Notes: generated by a model not told the origin, from the letters alone. DNA of 9,208 bases from JAMCZU01 sp964479405 (GCA_964479405.1 CAYZMA010000035.1:1-9208); one strand, 5' to 3'; shown: positions 1-5,684, counted from the first letter of the stretch. Numbers and translations: made by a program.

Positions 1-261
1 TCCCCACGCTTTCGCATCTCAGTGTCAGTTTAACCTAGCAAGCTGCCTTCGCCATCGGTGTTCCTCCCGATATCAACGCATTTCACTGCTACACCGGGAA
101 TTCCACTTGCCCCTGTTAAACTCCAAGAACCCTAGTTTCAACTCCAGAACTCGAGTTAAGCCCGAGGCTTTAAAAGTTGACTTAAGGTTCCACCTACATG
201 CTCTTTACGCCCAATAATTCCGGATAACGCTTGCACCCTACGTATTACCGCTGCTGCTGGC
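1..261 (-). rRNA. rrs: 16S rRNA exon 3 (E. coli 517-777), cut by window edge
   Basis: Third exon, 261 nt, the same length as E. coli 517-777. It begins GCCAGCAGCAGCGG, which has A in place of the usual C at position 526. It ends at the window edge in the block GAAAGCGTGGGGA. Confidence 0.93.
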
Positions 262-1146
262 CTTTCAACCTGTTATTCACCGATTTTGTAACGAAAACAC
301 GAATGAATATGCGGTTTAATAAGAGAAATAAAACGCGGCATTGATTTTGATGGAATATAGAGACGAGGATAAATTTTTCCTCTCATTCGACACTTAGTCA
401 CATTTGCCTCGAACCCAAAGTTTATCTTGATTGCTTTTACAAGACGTTCGCAATCCTCAAACGAAAAACAATATGTCGCTATCATAGCATTTCTGTGATA
501 GCGTTCACGATTATCTAAAGTTCCATCATCCATATACCACACAGCCAAACTTAGAGGATGGACTAAAAGATTTTCAATATCAGCCGGAATAATCTTTTTT
601 GTCCCCGTTGGGTAAAACTTTTTCTTTAGTTCACCCAGCTCCAAGGATGGTTTTGTGAATATATAATACTGCGAATATCCAGTTTTCGGCTTGATTGATC
701 GCACCGAAATCCCTTCATTCAACATATCACGCAACCATTCCAAATATGGAAGTTTGCTTGAATGTTGGGAAAGGTATAACTGAGACGTCTGGTTTCGAAT
801 TGCCAACCTATATAAGTGGCCATCGCCCAACACAGACCCAATTAAAATTTGGATATATTTTCTCATTTGGACTATATCATCATCCTATCATTAATATGAC
901 AGGAGTTCCACGTGTAGTCTCTGAGGGGAGTTTACCTCCACTTCCACGCCATCTGACATGTTATGGAATGCTCTTCCCTGCTGATTGTTCCAGAACCCAT
1001 TACTGTCCAGCGGTGGACTTTGCGGGTTAAGACGAAATTTTCACGACTCAAGTCGTATTCGTCTATTGCCAGAATGTTCCAGCATATAGTGAAATTTTCT
1101 TTAACTTGTTACCAAGTTTCTACGCACCAACTCTTTTTCAAGTTTC
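262..1146 (-). mobile_element. Group I intron in 16S rRNA after U516, with homing endonuclease gene
   Basis: An 885-nt insertion breaks the 16S sequence between U516 and G517. Group I features read on the minus strand: the 5' exon end CUACGU pairs with the internal guide GCGUAG (1120-1125), giving five Watson-Crick pairs plus the U.G wobble at the splice site. The next guide bases UGGU (1126-1129) pair with the 3' exon GCCA as P10. A Q-like element CAATCAGCAGGGAAG lies near 976-990. The P7 strands are R, CAGAGACTACACG (911-923), and S, ATGATATAGTCC (869-880). The intron ends in G at 262, as expected for omega-G. The endonuclease ORF follows S and so lies in the peripheral P9 region near the 3' end. 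The boundaries rest on exon alignment and on P1/P10, so they are precise. RNA folding was done only by eye. Confidence 0.92.
273..866 (-). CDS. LAGLIDADG homing endonuclease (LAGLIDADG_2-like), two motifs
   Basis: A 197-residue site-specific DNA endonuclease that would cut intronless 16S genes and drive intron copying. Two LAGLIDADG helices are visible: ILIGSVLGDGHL (about residues 7-18, acidic residue D15) and LAVWYMDDGTL (about 108-118, D113/D114). Two motifs in one chain mean it should act as a monomer. The pattern 'LIGSxLGDGHL ... YLEWLRDML' resembles the LAGLIDADG_2 family. The gene has no Shine-Dalgarno site; its ATG starts 2 nt after the P7 S element of the intron. Its stop lies 11 nt from the 3' splice site, so it fills the intron's 3' part. 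Both catalytic acidic positions and an intact frame suggest it is still functional. Cleavage specificity cannot be read from the sequence. Confidence 0.93.
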   Translation of the reverse strand: MRKYIQILIGSVLGDGHLYRLAIRNQTSQLYLSQHSSKLPYLEWLRDMLNEGISVRSIKPKTGYSQYYIFTKPSLELGELKKKFYPTGTKKIIPADIENLLVHPLSLAVWYMDDGTLDNRERYHRNAMIATYCFSFEDCERLVKAIKINFGFEANVTKCRMRGKIYPRLYIPSKSMPRFISLIKPHIHSCFRYKIGE

Positions 1147-1309
1147 ACGTAGTTAGCAGGTCCTTATTCTTAGGGTACCGTCACAATCGTCCCCTAAAAA
1201 AGGTCTTTACACCCCGAAAGGCTTCTTCGACCACGCGGCGTCGCTGCGTCAGGCTGTCGCCCATTGCGCAATATTCCCAACTGCTGCCACCCGTAGGTGT
1301 TAGGGCCGT
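1147..1309 (-). rRNA. rrs: 16S rRNA exon 2 (E. coli 329-516)
   Basis: Middle exon between the two introns. It holds the conserved 338-357 block and the left arm of helix 18, and ends with U516, the residue that bacteria convert to pseudouridine with RsuA. At E. coli 505 it carries U instead of G; the partner at 526 in the next exon is A instead of C, so the pseudoknot pair is kept. At 513/538 it has A-U instead of C-G, another kept pair. Confidence 0.9.
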
Positions 1310-1996
1310 CATATTACTCCATTATTACTAATGGTACAGACTATATCTTCTTTCCCATATCTTATATGGGAGTGTCGGCGTATTATATCGATATAATTCT
1401 AATACTTGTAGAATCGATATCTTGGTCTTACGACCTCAGTCGTTACGGGGTCAAATTTAACACTTTTTGGATAATTGTTTAAACTTTTAATTTTTTGAGC
1501 GATTAATAAGGCTTTTTGCAAATTATCATAATTATAATTCCTGTCTTGCATTTTAAGCATCTTGATTGCTAAATTTAGATGTTCCAATTTGACAATCACA
1601 TATGGTTGAATATTTTCTAATATTTCTTTGATCGTTTCTTGATCACGAATTACATATTCCGCCATACCATTATGATCATATTCTGCAACTTGACCTTCGC
1701 TTATTTTGGATTTTAACTTATCTAAAACTTTTCTTCTGCTACGATGTTGGGTAAAGCTAATTCTAATTCTGGTTCTTACACCAAGTTTAGTTTTACTTTT
1801 CTCAACATTGGCCGCAATACAGCCGTCACCATCTAAAAATCCCGCGAAATAAGCCCAAAATTCATTTGTAAGTGTGTTAAATTGACTTCCCACGGTATTG
1901 CCCTCTTATCCTAAGTTTATCACATTTGGAGTAGGGTTTCACCGTTATTAGCCGAATTTTACTTGAACATTGCTGCTCAAGGAGATAACTTTTGTT
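1310..1996 (-). mobile_element. Group I intron in 16S rRNA after C328, with homing endonuclease gene
   Basis: A 687-nt insertion between E. coli C328 and A329. Evidence on the minus strand: exon GAGA (1998-2001) pairs with intron UCUC (1982-1985), and intron AAC (1994-1996) pairs with GUU (1987-1989). This leaves exon C1997 opposite A1986, a C.A splice-site pair instead of the usual U.G. A P-like element (AACGGTGAAACCC) and a Q-like element (GGCAATACCGTGGGAAG, near 1887-1903) follow. The S element AAGATATAGTC is at 1339-1349. A hairpin CCATTA-GTAA-TAATGG with a GNRA-type loop (about 1318-1333) fits P9. The last intron base is G at 1310. One base of boundary ambiguity (1309/1995 against 1310/1996) is settled in favour of 1310-1996 by terminal G and P1. 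Confidence 0.88.
1399..1893 (-). CDS. LAGLIDADG homing endonuclease, single motif, I-CreI-like
   Basis: A 164-residue protein with one LAGLIDADG helix, FWAYFAGFLDGDG (about residues 12-24; D23 is the likely metal-binding acid). It closely matches the layout of I-CreI/I-MsoI enzymes (about 160-170 residues), including an 'FTQ...LDKL' stretch after the first sheet and a 'LENIQPYVIVKLEHLNLAIKML' type helix region (about 93-114). Such single-motif enzymes work as homodimers on near-palindromic targets. The start is GTG at 1893; it lies inside the Q-like element of the intron core. The C-terminal codons run through the stretch where the 5' strand of P7 must lie (ACGACTGAG near 1436-1444). Gene and ribozyme therefore share bases at both ends. 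No Shine-Dalgarno site is visible. The frame is intact. Confidence 0.92.
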   Translation of the reverse strand: MGSQFNTLTNEFWAYFAGFLDGDGCIAANVEKSKTKLGVRTRIRISFTQHRSRRKVLDKLKSKISEGQVAEYDHNGMAEYVIRDQETIKEILENIQPYVIVKLEHLNLAIKMLKMQDRNYNYDNLQKALLIAQKIKSLNNYPKSVKFDPVTTEVVRPRYRFYKY

Positions 1997-2288
<292 letters not shown>

Positions 2289-2423
2289 TTGAGATATTCT
2301 ACCTAGATTTCTCTAGACAAACATCTGGGCCACAAACCATTCATCCGCTAAGCGGATTCAGGTTTATGGCAATTAAATTTTTATTTAAAGTCTTCTAAAA
2401 TTTTAAAAAGAAGTTTCTTGCAA

Positions 2424-2460
2424 CCGTAGAAGTTCTGAATACTGCATAAAACTTTTACGG
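2424..2460 (-). other. Hairpin in 16S leader
   Basis: Arms 2424-2434 and 2450-2460 are inverted repeats with one mismatch (10 of 11 pairs) around a 15-nt loop. It lies between boxA and the mature 16S 5' end. A second small hairpin, ATCCGC-TTA-GCGGAT, lies at 2343-2357. Either may be part of the precursor fold or of processing; there is no T-run that would make them terminators. Confidence 0.55.
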
Positions 2461-2467
2461 GTTTTAG

Positions 2468-2508
2468 TTGTTAAAGTCCAGTCCTGAGTGAGGTCGCCAA
2501 TGGCGACC
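2468..2508 (-). promoter_or_regulatory. boxB-boxA-like rRNA antitermination site
   Basis: In the transcript direction a perfect hairpin (arms 2501-2508 and 2492-2499, one-base centre) is followed by GGACTTTAACAA (2468-2479). The latter matches the boxA consensus TGCTCTTTAACA over its 3' part. BoxB hairpin followed by boxA is the arrangement used by Nus-factor antitermination in bacterial rRNA leaders. An outer helix GTCCT/AGGAC may extend the hairpin. Function is inferred from order, position and the boxA match. Confidence 0.6.
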
Positions 2509-2524
2509 GAATCGAAGGACAAAC

Positions 2525-2556
2525 AAAAAAGTTCCAAGGAAGTCCGGAACTCTTTT
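2525..2556 (-). terminator. Terminator-like hairpin inside the rRNA leader
   Basis: Arms 2525-2535 and 2546-2556 form an 11-bp stem (AAAAGAGTTCC with GGAACTTTTTT on the minus strand, one G.U) followed by a T-rich tail. Both strands look like intrinsic terminators. On the minus strand it lies between the rRNA promoter and boxA, about 85-115 nt after the expected start. It may be an attenuator, a stop for stray transcripts, or a structural leader helix. Confidence 0.6.
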
Positions 2557-2644
2557 GACTATCCTCAATTTAAAAAAATGGTCTTAATTTTTCAATTTAA
2601 GGCAATATACAATATTTACTCCTTAAACAACATTAACTAAATTA

Positions 2645-2673
2645 AGTATAACTTGAATAGGAATTTGTGTCAA
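2645..2673 (-). promoter_or_regulatory. Sigma70-type promoter of the rRNA operon
   Basis: On the minus strand TTGACA (2668-2673), a 17-bp spacer and TATACT (2645-2650) form a near-consensus promoter about 350 nt before the 16S 5' end. It starts 9 nt after the stop codon of the upstream small membrane gene. No other convincing promoter was seen between it and 16S. Confidence 0.85.
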
Positions 2674-2682
2674 GAGTCAGTG

Positions 2683-2955
2683 CTATTTGCTTCCCATTGG
2701 CGGCAAAGGACCGGTTTCAAATTGGTAATCTGTTTGACCTTTTTTTAATGCTTCCGCCATTGCCCGCAATCGTTTGGCTTTTATATCATTAGGTGGCAGT
2801 TTTTTAGCCATTTGTTTATATTTATACGCTTGAATTTGATTATTCGGCCAAGGAATTTTGTTTTTAACATAAGGAATCTGGTAGATGCTCAAAATAAATA
2901 TAACCACGCCAACACTAAACACAATAATACCACCTATATTTTTGAATTTTGACAT
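2683..2955 (-). CDS. Hypothetical small membrane protein, 90 aa
   Basis: No family recognised. Residues about 7-27 form one hydrophobic segment (IGGIIVFSVGVVIFILSIYQ) after a short MSKFKN head. The rest is a polar, lysine-rich tail with PPND and a Pro-rich end (GPLPPMGSK). The tail segment about residues 42-75 could be helical (many Lys, Ala and Leu). The ATG follows the stop of the upstream gene by 19 nt, so the two are probably co-transcribed. No clear Shine-Dalgarno site precedes it, which fits coupling to the upstream gene. Its stop abuts the rRNA promoter and no terminator lies between them, so read-through into the rRNA leader is possible. It could be an accessory partner of the preceding secreted protein; that is inference from adjacency only. 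Confidence 0.75.
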   Translation of the reverse strand: MSKFKNIGGIIVFSVGVVIFILSIYQIPYVKNKIPWPNNQIQAYKYKQMAKKLPPNDIKAKRLRAMAEALKKGQTDYQFETGPLPPMGSK

Positions 2956-2974
2956 TTTGATTTTTAATTACTTA

Positions 2975-3520
2975 TTACTGATGCACCTTGCCATTAACTG
3001 TCCATTTGGTAGCAACAGGCATAGCATCAATTACATCAATTGACAAAACTCCTACCATAGAACCTTGACTAGCATCAGTCCAGTCAGTCCAATATGAACC
3101 ATTTTCAAAATGAGGTGCATAACCCGCCACGCCATTTGCTATAAAACACTTAGGATCTTCACTGGTCCCTTGGCAATTATTACCCCAAATGTTATTATCC
3201 CTACGAGGCACTGTTGTGGCTACCCAAACACTTGCATTATTATTATCATATGTTCCTTGAGTTTTAGCCGATTTTTTTGTGTATCTCACCATTCCAAACA
3301 TTTCCGATGCTGTCCATGTTTCTGAAAAACAACCTGACACACCACAAGTTGCTGATGTTTCATCAGCTCTCGCACTTTTGATTTTGACAAAACTAAAATT
3401 GATTATCCAAATAATCACTCCAAGCACAACTAGAATCAAACCAGCCGAAAAAAGAACATTCCGACGATTGAATAATTTTTTGACCACTCCCCTCAATTTG
3501 GTAGTTTTAATTTTAGACAT
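2975..3520 (-). CDS. Hypothetical membrane-anchored or secreted protein, 181 aa
   Basis: No family recognised. Starting at ATG 3520, a basic head (KTTKLRGVVKKLFNRRN) leads into a hydrophobic helix (about residues 22-44, from LFSAGLILVVLGVI). An A-R-A sequence then precedes DETS, which could be a signal peptidase I site. The outer part has four cysteines (C-x5-C near the start, two more mid-domain), many Trp, Asn and Gly, and no repeats, consistent with a disulfide-bonded extracellular domain. A longer reading from ATG 3538 is open and adds 6 residues. I prefer 3520 because AGGAGG sits at 3525-3530, just before it. It heads an operon with the 90-residue membrane protein 19 nt downstream. The topology calls are by eye. 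Confidence 0.78.
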   Translation of the reverse strand: MSKIKTTKLRGVVKKLFNRRNVLFSAGLILVVLGVIIWIINFSFVKIKSARADETSATCGVSGCFSETWTASEMFGMVRYTKKSAKTQGTYDNNNASVWVATTVPRRDNNIWGNNCQGTSEDPKCFIANGVAGYAPHFENGSYWTDWTDASQGSMVGVLSIDVIDAMPVATKWTVNGKVHQ

Positions 3521-3536
3521 TTTCCCTCCTATTTTC

Positions 3537-3563
3537 ATTTAACTCTCTCTCTCTGCGTGTCAA
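3537..3563 (-). promoter_or_regulatory. Possible promoter of the two-gene membrane operon
   Basis: The minus strand has a perfect TTGACA at 3558-3563. The best -10 choices (TTAAAT at 3537-3542, spacing 15, or weaker ones at 16-17) are poor, and the start would fall very near the ribosome binding site. A CT/GA dinucleotide run lies in the spacer (3542-3554). Confidence 0.35.
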
Positions 3564-3671
3564 GCCCCCATCCACCAAATCCCCGTTTTTTTGAACACTC
3601 TTACACCCATACACCCATTTCGTAAATGGGGATGAAATTGGTTAAATAGTTAAAATGCAATTTATCTGTCA

Positions 3672-3715
3672 AACCTATTAAAAAGTCATACGATCGTAGG
3701 AGTTTTTGATAGGTT
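3672..3715. promoter_or_regulatory. Palindrome copy 1, core TACGATCGTA
   Basis: The outer arms AACCTAT (3672-3678) and ATAGGTT (3709-3715) and the inner perfect palindrome TACGATCGTA (3689-3698) share one centre at 3693.5, with further matches (AAAAA/TTTTT) between them. It ends 11 bp before the -35 box of the coiled-coil gene. One of five sites with an ACGNNCGT core in this window. Likely a protein-binding site. Confidence 0.7.
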
Positions 3716-3726
3716 GATGCGTACTA

Positions 3727-3754
3727 TTGACAAACAAACATTTTGATATATATT
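3727..3754 (+). promoter_or_regulatory. Promoter of the coiled-coil gene
   Basis: TTGACA (3727-3732), a 16-bp spacer and TATATT (3749-3754) lie 31 bp before the ATG at 3786. AAAGG (3776-3780) serves as ribosome binding site 5 nt before the start. Confidence 0.75.
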
Positions 3755-3785
3755 AAGGCTAAATAATTTTAATAGAAAGGAAACA

Positions 3786-4640
3786 ATGTCGCCCCAAAAA
3801 GAGATATCTAAAAAAATAACCGAGAAAAATACTAAACAAGAACTTTGGCAGGCATATAATGAACTTTTTCAACAAATTTCCAAAGAACCATTAAAAATCC
3901 AGTTGGAAAAAAATGAAATTGTCCCTTCTGATTCATTAAAAAATCTCGCAGAATTAAAACTAAAAATTAGTCAGCAATTAGATATTGCCGGCGAAGAATT
4001 GTTAAAAACGCTTAATTCCATTTTTGATACCAAAAATACGATTGATAGGGAAAAAAGACACTTAATTGAACATTTTGAAGATCAGCAAAAACTTTTAGAA
4101 AATGAAATTGAAAGTGTTAAAACACAATGGGAAAAACAGAAACAACTTCGCAACCAACAAATAGAGGAAGAATTTCGTCAAAAACGTTTTGAAAAAATGC
4201 GACAAGAAAATGAATACGATTATAAATTAGAGATCAAAAGGCGCCAAGAAAATGATGAAGCCAATCAAAATAAAATCACGCAAGAAAAAAAATTAAAAGA
4301 ACGGGAAGAAATTATTATTTCCAAAGAACAAGAAATTGCCAAAAAAGAGATCAAAATATCTCAAGAAGTCAACTTAATTAAAGAAACCGTATCTATAGAG
4401 TTAAACACTAAACATAATAGCGAACTGCACGAAATTAAACTTGATTTTGAACGAGACAAAAAGATTTATGAATTGAAAATCGCCAATTTAGAATCTCAAA
4501 TAAAAACCCAAATGGCAGAAATTGTCAAATTGGAAAGATTTTACACTCAAGCTTCCGAGCAAGTCAAAGAAATGGCTGTTTCAGTGATTGAAAATCGTAC
4601 CGGCAAAACGACAAATCAAGAAGAAGATAAAGAAAAGTAA
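3786..4640 (+). CDS. Hypothetical long coiled-coil protein, 284 aa
   Basis: No family recognised. The protein is rich in Lys, Glu, Gln and Ile with almost no Gly, Pro or Cys, and shows extended heptad-like patterns. From about residue 75 to 255 it should form long coiled coils (for example the stretches around IDREKRHLIEHFEDQQKLLE and KEREEIIISKEQEIAKKE). There is no signal peptide or membrane helix, so a cytoplasmic, rod-like protein is expected. It could be a structural or scaffold protein; similar low-complexity coiled coils are common and do not indicate function by themselves. It is transcribed alone from a strong promoter, with a palindrome of the same family on each side (3672-3715 and 4698-4741); the second can act as its terminator. 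The intergenic stretch 3539-3785 otherwise holds the divergent promoters, a small hairpin at 3614-3630 and a tandem ACACCCAT repeat near 3603-3618. Confidence 0.85.
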   Translation: MSPQKEISKKITEKNTKQELWQAYNELFQQISKEPLKIQLEKNEIVPSDSLKNLAELKLKISQQLDIAGEELLKTLNSIFDTKNTIDREKRHLIEHFEDQQKLLENEIESVKTQWEKQKQLRNQQIEEEFRQKRFEKMRQENEYDYKLEIKRRQENDEANQNKITQEKKLKEREEIIISKEQEIAKKEIKISQEVNLIKETVSIELNTKHNSELHEIKLDFERDKKIYELKIANLESQIKTQMAEIVKLERFYTQASEQVKEMAVSVIENRTGKTTNQEEDKEK

Positions 4641-4697
4641 AGCCCCTCAACCATTTCCCCTTATACATAGTATAGGTGTAAATAGGTTAGACAAAGA

Positions 4698-4741
4698 AAA
4701 ATGGGTGATTTTTAAACGGTCGTATGTTTTTCACCCATTTT
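4698..4741 (+). terminator. Palindrome copy 2, core ACGGTCGT; likely terminator of the coiled-coil gene
   Basis: The perfect 11-bp arms AAAATGGGTGA (4698-4708) and TCACCCATTTT (4731-4741) are centred at 4719.5, the same centre as the core ACGGTCGT (4716-4723). It sits 57 bp after the stop of the coiled-coil gene and ends in a T-run. The outer arms differ from those of the other copies while the core is kept. Confidence 0.7.
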
Positions 4742-4750
4742 ATATTATAG

Positions 4751-4783
4751 AAAAGAGGCACCCGATGTTAATCTAGATGCCTC
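4751..4783 (-). terminator. Intrinsic terminator of tRNA-like unit 1
   Basis: On the minus strand the stem GAGGCA/TGCCTC (4778-4783 with 4755-4760) is followed by TTTTCT (T-run 4751-4754). It closes the transcript holding the frameshifted gene, the Cys-rich gene and tRNA-like RNA 1. Confidence 0.7.
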
Positions 4784-4806
4784 GTTGTAAATGATCTGAA
4801 AAGATT

Positions 4807-4888
4807 TGCCCCCGGCAGGATTCGAACCTACATATTCTTCCGGGCGCTGTTCGCCCCCTATTCCTATTCCTGTTTAGACGACAGGGGC
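4807..4888 (-). tRNA. tRNA-like RNA 1, no normal anticodon loop
   Basis: An 82-nt element. The acceptor GCCCCTG (4882-4888) pairs fully with CGGGGGC (4808-4814, one U.G), followed by discriminator A (4807). The T arm is standard: stem GTAGG/CCTGC around TTCGAAT. The D arm (GUCU...AGGA with GG in the loop) looks like that of tRNA-Glu. The middle hairpin is GGGCG-AACAG-CGCCC: no 5+7 anticodon arm and no U33 can be drawn, so no anticodon is assigned. Its layout and several blocks (GTCGT, GGGCGAAC, GGAAGAA) are shared with the element at 8201-8281. CCA is not encoded. It is probably processed from a longer transcript, as it follows two ORFs and precedes a terminator. It could be a decayed tRNA gene, but retention of the same odd hairpin in two copies argues for a purpose. 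Confidence refers to a tRNA-type fold, not to decoding. Confidence 0.6.
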
Positions 4889-5049
4889 ATTTTTTTTGAA
4901 AACATTTTTTCTTTGTCCGTAAAATCTGTGCATGCCTCATGAGCCGAAAGTTTTGGCTCGTGGTCAACTTCACAATTACCGCTGGGCCGACATGGCATTT
5001 GCCCATGCCAACGGCCACACTCCAAACATGTTCTCTCCCTCTCTATCAT
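4864..5049 (-). CDS. Small Cys-rich protein, possible zinc-binding, 61 aa
   Basis: No family recognised. Near the N-terminus it has C8-x2-C11, then C20, C26, H30, H37 and C40, a spacing that could bind zinc (CLECG knuckle followed by CRPSGNC). The ATG at 5049 has a strong site AGGAGG at 5057-5062, 7 nt away, which supports real translation. It follows the frameshifted gene by 45 nt in the same transcript. Its last eight codons (MPLSSKQE) and stop lie inside tRNA-like RNA 1 (overlap 4864-4888), so excision of the RNA would cut the message. The C-terminal tail may be an accident of this overlap; the Cys cluster is outside it. Confidence 0.65.
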   Translation of the reverse strand: MIERERTCLECGRWHGQMPCRPSGNCEVDHEPKLSAHEACTDFTDKEKMFSKKMPLSSKQE

Positions 5050-5094
5050 TTCTCCGCCTCCTGCGTAATAAGAATAATGTTACCCTCTAACTTC

Positions 5095-5372
5095 TCAAAC
5101 GATAACGCAATCCTGATCTTTATATATATCAGGATAAAGTATCCTTTTTACATCTGCCAAATACTTAAGCTCTGATATAGTAAAAGGATGACCATGCTTC
5201 AAAATAAACTCCAACATCCCAACTAGAGTATTTAGACTCCCTTTGGCATGGTCCACAATTTCTTTTTCAAACCTGCCAGCTTCCTTGAGAATGTTTAAAT
5301 GTTGCGAAGAAGTTTTAAAAAGAACGTCAACAATATCCTCAACGCAAAGTTTTTTTCTGACTCATCTGACAT
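5095..5372 (-). CDS. Hypothetical ~92-aa protein requiring a -1 frameshift (or broken gene)
   Basis: Two reading frames make one plausible protein. ATG 5372, preceded by GAGGGGAG, opens a frame that ends after 25 codons (TAA 5295-5297). The -1 frame, from about 5349 to TGA 5095-5097, encodes a further ~84 residues with normal composition (for example VEDIVDVLF, ILKEAGRFEKEIVDHAKG, HGHPFTISELKYLADVK). That second frame has no start of its own and a stop just upstream of the junction. At the junction the zero-frame codons GAA AAA AAC contain the canonical slippery heptamer A AAA AAC (5349-5355); a -1 slip joins the frames exactly, giving MSDESEKKLCVEDI. Alternatives are a lost A in a seven-A run (mutation or assembly error). 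No family recognised. First gene of the unit driven by the 5405-5433 promoter. Confidence 0.6.
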
Positions 5373-5404
5373 TGTACTCCCCTCAACTTTCATAGAATGA
5401 GTTT

Positions 5405-5433
5405 ATTCTACTACTTTTTAATGACTTCGTCAA
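5405..5433 (-). promoter_or_regulatory. Promoter of tRNA-like unit 1, homologous to the clpP-end promoter
   Basis: On the minus strand TTGACG (5428-5433), a 17-bp spacer and TAGAAT (5405-5410) lie about 33 bp before ATG 5372. Box and spacer match the promoter at 8503-8531 closely (TTGACGAAGT, then ATTAAAAAGT in both). Confidence 0.75.
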
Positions 5434-5472
5434 GGAGGCCATACTTTTGGTGCTTTAAAAACACTCATATAG
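5411..5472 (-). pseudogene. clpP: Decayed fragment of the clpP 3' end
   Basis: Read on the minus strand, this stretch follows the last ~20 codons of the intact clpP (8509-8571): TTCTATATGAGTG for the FYMSA region, then a block ending CTTGACGAAGTCATTAAAAAG for LLDEVIKK. One A is missing in the AAG-rich part, which breaks the frame, and there are several substitutions. No other part of clpP is nearby. It carries the -35 box of the 5405-5433 promoter, so the fragment may have been kept as a promoter. Confidence 0.65.
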
Positions 5473-5554
5473 AATTTAGTAAATAAATTTGATTAAAATA
5501 TCACACCAAGAAATCGTGAGACTTTCATACGGTCGTATTAATATCTCAAGTTTT
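5457..5554. repeat. 98-bp intergenic repeat, copy A (contains palindrome copy 3)
   Basis: From AAAAACACTCATATAG to ATCTCAAGTTTT this matches 7364-7460 with 4 substitutions and one 1-bp gap by hand alignment. The match continues more weakly leftward into the clpP-like fragment. It lies upstream of the amidase gene. Confidence 0.9.
5517..5548. promoter_or_regulatory. Palindrome copy 3, core ATACGGTCGTAT
   Basis: The arms TGAGA (5517-5521) and TCTCA (5544-5548) and the core ATACGGTCGTAT (5527-5538) share the centre 5532.5. It lies 136 bp before the amidase start. Unlike copy 4, no good -10 box follows it. Confidence 0.7.
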
Positions 5555-5616
5555 ACAGGTGTTGATAAAGAAATATGGACGATATTCAACAAGTTAATTG
5601 CAAAGAAAACCTTATT

Positions 5617-5635
5617 TTTTTATCACTTCGTCAAG
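5617..5635. repeat. Short copy of the clpP-end motif
   Basis: TTTTTATCACTTCGTCAAG repeats, with small differences, the sequences at 5415-5434 and 8513-8532. The minus-strand TTGACG is kept but no -10 box follows it here. It lies 50 bp before the amidase start. The rest of the 5555-5684 gap holds only a weak TATGAT (5642-5647) that could serve the amidase. Confidence 0.55.
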
Positions 5636-5684
5636 TAAATGTATGATAAGATGTAAAAGTACTTTAACAAGGAGGTATGAAAAG

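Noticed and set aside
695..1482. Plus-strand ORFs over the 16S gene (695-1030, 963-1331, 1297-1482)
   Set aside because: They lie antisense to rRNA exons and intron cores, have no ribosome binding sites, and their sequence is explained by rRNA and ribozyme conservation.
4588..4776. Plus-strand ORF overlapping the end of the coiled-coil gene
   Set aside because: It is out of frame, lacks a ribosome binding site and runs through the palindrome/terminator at 4698-4741.
4807..4888. Assigning an amino acid (Glu, Arg or Leu) to the tRNA-like RNAs
   Set aside because: The D arm recalls tRNA-Glu, but no 7-nt loop with U33 can be formed, so any anticodon would be a guess.
4773..5175. ORFs 4773-5018 (minus) and 4939-5175 (plus)
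   Set aside because: Both are shadows of the Cys-rich gene and tRNA-like RNA, with no ribosome binding site; the 4864-5049 frame has AGGAGG.
5598..5684. Upstream ATG start for the amidase (adds 29 residues)
   Set aside because: The added part is not preceded by a ribosome binding site and would bury the signal peptide; AAGGAGG points to GTG 5685.
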